Assembly (NCBI GenBank): GCA_029561505.1
Contig: JAKQXK010000250.1
Location: 1-6,958, forward strand
Length of the DNA: 6,958 bases
Direction of reading: 5' to 3'
From: Spirochaetota bacterium
GTDB lineage: Bacteria; Spirochaetota; Leptospiria; Turneriellales; Turneriellaceae
Program-made: the position numbers and the translations under genes
Shown here: positions 1-5,451 of the stretch, piece after piece
Layout of the letters: each line of letters begins with the position of its first letter
Numbering within the stretch: the first letter of the stretch is position 1
The notes under the pieces: model-generated
What the model was told of the DNA's origin: nothing
Seen by the model: only the letters and a program-made list of their open reading frames with translations
Databases searched by the model: none

Positions 1-1
1 C

Positions 2-82
2 GAAATCGACGCGCTGGGCGATACCTCGACTCTTGCCGACCCGGCGGTGGTCGAGATATTGGTGAAAGATCGGCAGAAGTAA
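2..82 (+). CDS. 3' end of an unidentified protein (partial)
   Basis: An open frame enters from the left edge and runs 26 codons to a TAA stop at 80-82. The visible tail ends in LADPAVVEILVKDRQK, a charged, probably helical C-terminus. No family can be recognised from so short a piece. The reading frame is supported only by being open to the edge, by ordinary codon use and by lying on the same strand as the next gene. The 28 bp after the stop hold only a very weak 4-bp hairpin, so it is unclear whether transcription ends here or continues into the ATPase gene. Confidence 0.4.
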   Translation, partial: EIDALGDTSTLADPAVVEILVKDRQK

Positions 83-110
83 CAGACTCGAGCCTCTGGC
101 TGATTTATAG

Positions 111-146
111 TACACTTACAAATAGACTTGTCTATTTGTAAGTGTA
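111..146. promoter_or_regulatory. 17-bp perfect palindrome, probable operator at the ATPase start
   Basis: Bases 111-127 and 130-146 are exact reverse complements (17 of 17) around a 2-base centre (TT, 128-129). The right arm ends on the base before the GTG start at 147. The 8-mer ACAAATAG occurs at 118-125, inverted at 132-139, and again in direct orientation at 150-157, one base past the palindrome's outer edge region and inside the first codons. A possible -10 box TATAGT lies at 106-111 with no convincing -35, so a transcript might start inside the palindrome. A nearly perfect dyad with a 2-base centre is more like a binding site for a dimeric or higher-order protein than a terminator, and no T-run follows. 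Operator function, possibly autoregulation, is inferred. Confidence 0.6.
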
Positions 147-1280
147 GTGACAAATAGCCATATGCGCTATCTGGTGCCGCACATCCTGAAAGATCTGCAA
201 AAGAAGATGGTATTTCTCGGCGGCCCGAGGCAGTGCGGCAAGACCACCATGGCGCACGACATGCTGGCGCAGTGCCGCGGTCGATATTTCAACTGGGATT
301 CAGACGAAGACCGCAATGATATTCTCAAAAAGCGGTGGAGCAATGCTGACGAAATGCTCGTATTCGACGAGCTGCACAAGTTTCCGCGCTGGAAAAACTG
401 GATTAAGGGCATTTACGATACCTCGCAGAAACGGCAGCAGATTTTGGTAACGGGCAGCGCGCGCCTCGATGTTTACAAACGTGGCGGAGATTCACTGTTC
501 GGACGCTACCGCTATTGGCGGCTGCACCCATTTTCGTTATCAGAATTACCGAAGGGAATTTCGGCAAAAGATGCATTGAGGCGTCTGTTGAGCGTCGGTG
601 GTTTTCCCGAGCCGTTTCTCGATAACGACGAGACCGAGGCGCGCCGCTGGCGCAAAGAACGTTATGACAGAATTCTGAAAGACGATGTTCGCGATCTTGA
701 GCCGCTTAAAGACATACAGACTCTCTCACTTTTCGTCGATCAGCTGCGCCGACGTGTTTCTTCGCCGATTGTACTTTCGAATCTTGCGAACGAACTTCAG
801 GTTTCACCGCAAACTCTGAAACACTGGCTTGAGGTGCTCGAACGCATGTACCTGGTGTTCGTTGTCAGGCCCTACACAAAGAATTTGCCCCGCGCTATTC
901 TGAAGCCACCCAAAGTTTATTTTTTCGACAATGCAGATGTCATTGGCGATGAAGGCGCACGCTTCGAAAATCTGGTGGCCACCCATCTGCTCAAGCACAT
1001 ACAGTTTCGCGAAGATTCAACCGGGTTTCGGTATGAACTTTGTTATATCAAAGATAAAGAAGGCCGTGAGGTTGATTTTTGCATCGTCAAAGATCGCGAA
1101 GTCGATGAACTCGTCGAGGCAAAATATGGCGACACGAAGGTTTCAAGACCACTCGAATATTACGCACAGAGGCTGAGGCCGCGGCGGGCTCTGCAGGTAG
1201 TCGCAGAGTTGAAGAAGCCTTATAGTAAGGGAAAGATTGCTGTTGAGACTGCCATTGATGCATTAAGTAGTTTGGAATAG
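147..1280 (+). CDS. AAA_14/DUF4143-family ATPase with PD-(D/E)XK-like C-terminal domain
   Basis: This is a 377-residue cytoplasmic protein of the solitary AAA_14 + DUF4143 family, at full family length. The Walker A P-loop is GGPRQCGKTT (residues 25-34), Walker B is LVFDE (71-75, D74/E75), a sensor-like strand ILVTGSARLD spans 99-108, and candidate arginine-finger residues lie in SLFGRYR (116-122). The family-typical GGFPEPF is at 151-157. A winged-helix-like segment follows at about 208-243, then PKVYFFDNADV (255-265). The C-terminal part keeps a nuclease-like pattern: RFENL (E274), GREVDF (D310) and VEAKYG (E324, K326), as in PD-(D/E)XK folds. The biological role of this family is poorly defined, and nuclease activity is not established here. 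The start is GTG at 147, or ATG at 162 (residue 6). The latter fits the usual N-terminus MxRYL and would leave the third half-site in the leader. Neither has a clear Shine-Dalgarno. The gene reads as more A+T-rich than its neighbours, which may reflect transfer. Confidence 0.9.
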   Translation: MTNSHMRYLVPHILKDLQKKMVFLGGPRQCGKTTMAHDMLAQCRGRYFNWDSDEDRNDILKKRWSNADEMLVFDELHKFPRWKNWIKGIYDTSQKRQQILVTGSARLDVYKRGGDSLFGRYRYWRLHPFSLSELPKGISAKDALRRLLSVGGFPEPFLDNDETEARRWRKERYDRILKDDVRDLEPLKDIQTLSLFVDQLRRRVSSPIVLSNLANELQVSPQTLKHWLEVLERMYLVFVVRPYTKNLPRAILKPPKVYFFDNADVIGDEGARFENLVATHLLKHIQFREDSTGFRYELCYIKDKEGREVDFCIVKDREVDELVEAKYGDTKVSRPLEYYAQRLRPRRALQVVAELKKPYSKGKIAVETAIDALSSLE

Positions 1281-1302
1281 ACTGGTCGAGCATACAGAAC
1301 AA
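1281..1302. other. 22-bp convergent gap between the ATPase and the lipoprotein operon
   Basis: The stops TAG (1278-1280, plus) and TAA (1303-1305, minus) face each other across 22 bases. I see no stem-loop with a T-run on either strand, so a shared terminator, if present, must lie inside the coding ends or be factor-dependent. Confidence 0.5.
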
Positions 1303-2781
1303 TTATTGCTGAATGCACCATAGCCGGCGCAAAGCATCGCAATAGCGAACAGCACCGCCGGAATTTAGGCTGGCAACGACTGTAGTGTTCTGAATCAGCG
1401 TCCGCAGGCTTTGTGCACTTGTGCCGTTCGTGAAGCTCACGCAATTACCGGTAAACAAAGGGCACCCAGGACACCCGGTAATGTACGGATTCCATGAGCC
1501 ACCCAGTGCGCCAAACCACGATTCGTTGGTTGAGCCATCGACTGAATTGGCCATCGTCGAAAAATTCTGGGAAGCATTTGTGGTCATGATCGGCGTCGTG
1601 CCATTAGCTCTGTAATAAGTCGTATTTACGGCGAGCGGCCAATCAACGATGCCAAGCGCGTTTGCTGACGAAAAGTACTGTCTCACACCGCTATCCACCA
1701 CAAAAGCCTTAAAGACCCGCCGACTGCCCAGCGGCAATGCCGCGTCGGGGTGTCCCGGGTCTGCCATACATTTGGCATCCGCACCAGAAACTCCGCCCAG
1801 ATTGCCGTTATAAGTGTTCGTCGTCACAAAAGTAACCCGGCTCTGTCTTTGAACGCTCGTAATTCCGGTGAACGCAGGCAGCGTTGTGCCGGTGTACTTG
1901 GCATCGGCGCTGGTAGCACTCAGGTTGATCGAATACGTGGGTGCGGGAGTTTCGTTCAAGACAAAATCGTTGTTCGCCGCAATTCGCACGCTCTGCGGCG
2001 TGTTCCAGTTTGCCGTGGTAAATGTCAGAGTACATGATGTGGAGTCTGTCGCACCTGCAATGTTACAGGCGCCTGCGTTGTTTTTCAGGCGCGCCTCGGT
2101 CGCATCGCTGCTCGTCGCCGTGACGGTTACGGTTGCGGTCGGCTGCGTGTTCAGCACAACCGTGAAATCGAGCGTGGCATTCGTGCTCGCATCTTCGGTC
2201 GTGGTTGCAGCGCCTGCCGTGCATTTGGCAGTCGTGAACGTCGTATCGGCAGCGGTGTTGATGCAGGTCATTGTGCCGCCTGCGGTATCGTTGTCTTGCA
2301 CGGTGATATTGACATCGCTCGGGTCAATGCCGCTGTAGTTGGCATCGTTCGAGGTCGTTGTTGCAATCTGGACGATCGTTACCTTATCATCTTCGTCGAT
2401 GAGGTCATCTACAGCCGCGACAGCAAACGTCTGCGCGGTCGCATAGTTCAGCGGCGTGAAAGTCACAATGCACGAATTGTTATTATCGACTGTGCCTGAA
2501 TTGTCGCAGTTGATACCGTCGGCCGAACGCAGTACAACTTCGGTTGCGTCGGCGCTTGAAAGCACCATCGACACGTTTGCCGTGGGTTGGCTTGCGAGTT
2601 GAATCGTGAATGTGCTCGTAACCCCGGCTTCGCTGACGATGCCAGTGCCGGGCGTGACAACGACTATGCCGTTAGCTGCCGCCTTTGGCACAACGTGTTC
2701 GCGAAAGGTATCGGTAACCTCGGGCGCGGCGAGGCACGAACAGAGCAGAAGACTGAAGCAACCCGTTAACGTTCGTTTCAT
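1303..2781 (-). CDS. Lipoprotein with two Calx-beta-like repeats and a C-terminal DUF1554-like domain
   Basis: This is a 492-residue exported protein. The N-terminus MKRTLTGCFSLLLCSC is a lipoprotein signal, with probable lipidation at C16 (LCS|C) or less likely C14; the short cysteine-rich lipobox suits spirochaetes. Residues 42-166 form a Calx-beta-like unit (FTIQL..QPTANVSM..SSDATE-type strand pattern, acidic DDLIDEDD at 125-132, end VQDNDTAGG). Residues 196-310 form a second copy (FTVVLNTQPTATVTV at 206-220, TSSDATEARL at 223-232). The last part, about 316-492, resembles DUF1554: VTFVTTNTYNGNLGG, GADAKCMAD, RVFKAFVVD and a final RYCDALRRLWCIQQ. Related leptospiral Len proteins carry such endostatin-like domains and bind host or matrix proteins; binding by this protein is inference. 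Its ATG overlaps the stop of the upstream outer-membrane protein gene (ATGA), so translation is probably coupled. GGGG at 2790-2793 is a weak ribosome binding site. Confidence 0.88.
   Translation of the reverse strand: MKRTLTGCFSLLLCSCLAAPEVTDTFREHVVPKAAANGIVVVTPGTGIVSEAGVTSTFTIQLASQPTANVSMVLSSADATEVVLRSADGINCDNSGTVDNNNSCIVTFTPLNYATAQTFAVAAVDDLIDEDDKVTIVQIATTTSNDANYSGIDPSDVNITVQDNDTAGGTMTCINTAADTTFTTAKCTAGAATTTEDASTNATLDFTVVLNTQPTATVTVTATSSDATEARLKNNAGACNIAGATDSTSCTLTFTTANWNTPQSVRIAANNDFVLNETPAPTYSINLSATSADAKYTGTTLPAFTGITSVQRQSRVTFVTTNTYNGNLGGVSGADAKCMADPGHPDAALPLGSRRVFKAFVVDSGVRQYFSSANALGIVDWPLAVNTTYYRANGTTPIMTTNASQNFSTMANSVDGSTNESWFGALGGSWNPYITGCPGCPLFTGNCVSFTNGTSAQSLRTLIQNTTVVASLNSGGAVRYCDALRRLWCIQQ
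1852..2658 (-). repeat. Tandem Calx-beta-like domain repeat in the lipoprotein
   Basis: The two units are about residues 42-166 and 196-310 of the lipoprotein, joined by a Thr/Ala-rich linker that contains two cysteines (C173, C187). Matching stretches include QPTANVSMVLSSADATE with QPTATVTVTATSSDATE, NSCIVTFTPLNYATAQTF with TSCTLTFTTANWNTPQSV, and SNDANYSGI with SADAKYTGT. The similarity is at protein level only, so the duplication is old. Calx-beta domains often bind calcium through acidic loops. Unit 1 keeps a strongly acidic loop (DDLIDEDD), whereas the corresponding loop of unit 2 (NNDFVLNE) is less acidic. Confidence 0.75.
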
Positions 2782-4001
2782 AGATCTATCCCCATTGTCA
2801 TGGCGAGCCCGATGAAAATCTGCGCCGAAACACGATTCGTGAAAACGAGCAGTTCATATTCGGTGTGCAGTTCAGCTGCGAGCGTTTCATTCATGCGGTA
2901 GCCGCCCATCGCACCAAACGCCACGAGCGGAGCATTTGCCGTGAACGCGCGCTTGCTCACCTCTTGCCCGTCGAGGTCAACCGGCTTTGTCAACAAATTC
3001 TCATAGTCGAGCGTGATATTGCCGAGCTGATAACCAAAGCGCACAAGCGGGGCTGCATAATACCGAGACCAAAACGACCAGAGATAACCCACACCGGCTG
3101 AAACGCTGAGCGAGCGGCTCGAAGCGCTGATGGCAGTCGTCGCGCGTTCAACGCCAAAACTGCTGCCGCCGGTTGCGTAGCTCAGCTGCCCCGTGACGAA
3201 CAGGTCTCGATAAAAAGAGCGGCGGCGCGTATAAGCAAATGAAAACTTCAGCGGATGAAAATCTTTTGGCAAAAGCTGACTGCCAGAGGTTAACGCCGCA
3301 TCGAATGCCCCGGGTGTCGAAATGGCGCCGACCCCCGCCGCAAAGCCGACATGGTGCTGGTAGTCGGCGAAATCGGTGCCACCCGCCTCACGCCATTCGT
3401 TTTCATTCGGCAACACAACCACGGCCTCTTTGGCAACGCGCGCGGCGACGAGATCAATAGATTCAAACATTGAAGCGTCGGCAAAACCTTCGACCTCGAA
3501 TTCAGTCACCAGTTTCTTCTTTGCGATGTCAAACACGCGCACCGTCGTGACAATGACTGGCGCATTCGCCTGCGGTGCGTTGACGAGTTTATCGAGGGGC
3601 TTACCGGTAGGCTTATCGCCGTCATAATTTTGCCGGGCGCGCGTGATAGGTTTCTGCACCACGACAAAGCTGCCTGAGATTACGACATCTTGCTTGAGCC
3701 AGGCCCCGAGCTGCATGCCTGCTGTATTGGTGTAGAATTCGTTCGGGTGCACGAGATTCTGCCCCGCGACCGACCGCCATTTTTCATCGGCCGGTGACTC
3801 GAACACAAAATTCTCTTGCAGCTTCTTCGTCACCGCTTCTGTGATGCTACCTTCGAGGTAATCGTACAGTGCATTCTTTTCGCGATTCTGAAACGGCAAA
3901 ATCAACAGCTTACGTTTGGCTGAGAAGACCGGTGTTGACAACAGCACAGCCGCGAGATAGATTAAAGGTAGTTTGTTGCCGCGCATATCTACCAAAGACA
4001 T
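2778..4001 (-). CDS. Probable outer-membrane protein: TolB/CsgG-like N-terminal domain plus C-terminal beta-barrel
   Basis: This is a 407-residue exported protein that I do not recognise by name. A signal peptide ends near A28 (hydrophobic core LPLIYLAAVLLS, VFSA|KRK). Residues 30-200 look like the alpha/beta fold seen at the start of TolB-, CsgG- and FlgO-like proteins: strand KLLILPF (31-37), a helix YLEGSITEAVTKKL (48-61), strands DVVISGSFVVV (105-115) and VIVTTVRVFDI (149-159), then a helix SIDLVAARVAKEAVVV (181-196). From about 214 to the end, short alternating strands rich in aromatic and Gly residues (HPLKFSFAYTRRRSFYRDLF, SLSVSAGVGYLW, PLVRFGYQLG, VAFGAMGGYRM, AAELHTEYELLVF, IFIGLAMTMGI) suggest a small barrel of about eight strands. 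It ends in Leu rather than the common Phe. The start could instead be ATG at 3986 (residue 6), which gives a tidier signal peptide, MRGNKLPL. Neither start has a strong ribosome site. Confidence 0.75.
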   Translation of the reverse strand: MSLVDMRGNKLPLIYLAAVLLSTPVFSAKRKLLILPFQNREKNALYDYLEGSITEAVTKKLQENFVFESPADEKWRSVAGQNLVHPNEFYTNTAGMQLGAWLKQDVVISGSFVVVQKPITRARQNYDGDKPTGKPLDKLVNAPQANAPVIVTTVRVFDIAKKKLVTEFEVEGFADASMFESIDLVAARVAKEAVVVLPNENEWREAGGTDFADYQHHVGFAAGVGAISTPGAFDAALTSGSQLLPKDFHPLKFSFAYTRRRSFYRDLFVTGQLSYATGGSSFGVERATTAISASSRSLSVSAGVGYLWSFWSRYYAAPLVRFGYQLGNITLDYENLLTKPVDLDGQEVSKRAFTANAPLVAFGAMGGYRMNETLAAELHTEYELLVFTNRVSAQIFIGLAMTMGIDL

Positions 4002-4042
4002 TGTCTGGGGTGAGACTTATGGAATACAGCAGAATTCAGGCG

Positions 4043-4582
4043 TCAGATCGAAAGGCCCGCCAACAGCGCCAGGCCCTGCGGCCAGTCGCCGAGATTCGAT
4101 TCGGCGTTGATATGGCCGCAGGGCCCGATGTTTACGATCTCCGCACCCCAGGCTTTGGCAAACTGTTCGGCCCGGGCCGGCGTCACGAAAGGGTCGTCAC
4201 TGCTCGCCACGACGATGCTACGGAAAGGTAGCGGCGCAAGCGGCATCGGCGCAAAGCCGCGCACGCTGTCGGGCGTATGCGCTGGCGAATCGACGTCGCT
4301 CGGCGAAACGAGCAGAGCGGCTAGAACCTTGCTGCTATGGAATTTCAGAGCCCAGTGGGCCACCAGAGCGACACCGAGACTGTGCGCTATCAGAATGCAG
4401 TCGCCACTCACCTTCTGCAGCGTCGCGTCGAGCGCTGCCAGCCAGTCAGCAAGCTGAGGATTTTCCCAGTCACGCTGCATAACGCGTACCGCATTTGGCA
4501 ACGAATGCTGCCACAGACTCTGCCAGTGCTTTAGCCCCGAATCACCGAGGCCCGGGATAATGATGTGGGTAGCGTTCTTCAC
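4043..4582 (-). CDS. RBBP9/YdeN-family alpha/beta serine hydrolase
   Basis: This is a 179-residue cytoplasmic protein of the normal length for the small RBBP9/YdeN hydrolases. The first strand and oxyanion loop are HIIIPGLGDSGLKHWQ (6-21), with the family-typical GxxxHWQ. The nucleophile elbow is IAHSLG (65-70, Ser68), where Ala replaces the first Gly of GxSxG, as is common in this family. The acid is in SSDDPF (127-132, D129 or D130) and the catalytic His is H157 in CGHINAES. The triad is therefore complete; the substrate is unknown. There is no signal peptide. The start codon is GTG at 4582, overlapping the adaptor's TGA (GTGA), with AAGG at 4587-4590 four bases upstream. This overlap implies coupled translation with the transporter, although a link to its substrate is only inferred. 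Confidence 0.9.
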   Translation of the reverse strand: MKNATHIIIPGLGDSGLKHWQSLWQHSLPNAVRVMQRDWENPQLADWLAALDATLQKVSGDCILIAHSLGVALVAHWALKFHSSKVLAALLVSPSDVDSPAHTPDSVRGFAPMPLAPLPFRSIVVASSDDPFVTPARAEQFAKAWGAEIVNIGPCGHINAESNLGDWPQGLALLAGLSI

Positions 4583-5451
4583 TTCACCTTCACGCCGTTG
4601 CGAATTTTTTCGCCGGGAAAAAGCACCACCTCGTCACCTTCGCCAACACCCGATTCGACAAGCGCGGTGCTGCCGCTCGTTTCGGTGATTTTCACGAGCG
4701 TCTTGACCGCCCGCTGCTTCACCACGCGGTAGAGTGCCCAGGCCTCACCTTCGCGAAAGAGCGCGCCCACGGGCAACGTCAGGCTGTTTTCTTTGCGTTT
4801 AGAAATGAGACGGCAGCGCACCTGAAAGCCTTCGCCCATTTCGTTCGGGCGCTCAAAATCGATGAGAACGCGCACCCGCTGCTCTTCAACGCCGAGCGTC
4901 GACACTTTCGTGAACGCAGCCGGCTCAATCACGCGGATTTTCCCCGTTAATGCGCCACCGCCCCAGCCTGAGATGACCACCTCGTTACCGGGCTTGAGGC
5001 CAACAACATCGCGCGTGAGTATTTCTGAGACAATCTCGAGTTTCGCCGTGTCGCCGATGTCGATGAGCGGTGTGCCCATCTCTACCGGGCCTTCACTTTC
5101 GCGGTGTACCTTGAGAACGGTGCCCGTTATGGGCGATTTTACCGGGCGCATATAGTCGAGCATCACATGCGTGATGATTTCGCCCTTTTTGACCTTGTCA
5201 CCCGCATGCTTTTCGACGCGCATCAGCACGCCTGAAGCCGGCGCGAATACCGAAAACTTCTCTTTGACACGCGTGACGCCGTCTTCTTCGAACGCGGCTT
5301 CATAAACACCTTTGCTGACCCGATGTATTTCGGTTGGTACGGGTGGTTTGCGGGAGAAGATCAACAGCGCAACGACGAGCACGACGGCAATGCTGCCGTA
5401 GCGGGTATATCTGTTCGCCCAGGCCGACTTTATTTTTTCTGCGATTGCCAT
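4579..5451 (-). CDS. HlyD/MFP-type periplasmic adaptor subunit, short form without hairpin
   Basis: This is a 290-residue membrane-anchored periplasmic protein. A short cytoplasmic tail (1-19) is followed by one transmembrane segment (about 20-32, IAVVLVVALLIF) and then periplasm. The lipoyl-like domain consists of two half motifs: FAPASGVLMRVEKHAGDKVKKG (69-90) and MRPVKSPITGTVLKVHRESE (101-120). Only about ten residues separate the halves, where most adaptors carry a long alpha-helical hairpin. A beta-barrel domain follows (about 134-220, LEIVSEILTRDVVGLKPGNEV), then a membrane-proximal domain (LTLPVGALFREGEAWALYRV, GVGEGDEVVLFPGEKIRNG). Such adaptors couple inner-membrane transporters to the periplasm or outer membrane. 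The ATG at 5451 begins directly after the permease TAA, with GAGGG at 5457-5461 five bases upstream as a strong ribosome site. Confidence 0.9.
   Translation of the reverse strand: MAIAEKIKSAWANRYTRYGSIAVVLVVALLIFSRKPPVPTEIHRVSKGVYEAAFEEDGVTRVKEKFSVFAPASGVLMRVEKHAGDKVKKGEIITHVMLDYMRPVKSPITGTVLKVHRESEGPVEMGTPLIDIGDTAKLEIVSEILTRDVVGLKPGNEVVISGWGGGALTGKIRVIEPAAFTKVSTLGVEEQRVRVLIDFERPNEMGEGFQVRCRLISKRKENSLTLPVGALFREGEAWALYRVVKQRAVKTLVKITETSGSTALVESGVGEGDEVVLFPGEKIRNGVKVK

Noticed and set aside
91..101. Small inverted repeat AGCC-TCT-GGCT after the first stop codon, as a terminator
   Set aside because: The stem is only four base pairs and no T-run follows.
111..146. Reading the 17-bp palindrome as a rho-independent terminator of the upstream gene
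   Set aside because: The stem is A+T-rich, has only a 2-base centre, lacks a following T-run and abuts the next start codon, so an operator fits better.
1868..2338. 156-codon plus-strand open frame inside the lipoprotein gene
   Set aside because: It is antisense to a well-supported gene. Its Val/Ala/Ser-rich sequence is what the reverse complement of a Thr/Ala-rich repeat protein gives, and there is no ribosome site or family resemblance.
4002..4042. Separate promoter for the outer-membrane protein and lipoprotein genes
   Set aside because: The 41-bp gap has no convincing -35/-10 pair on the minus strand. It cannot be excluded, but is not supported.
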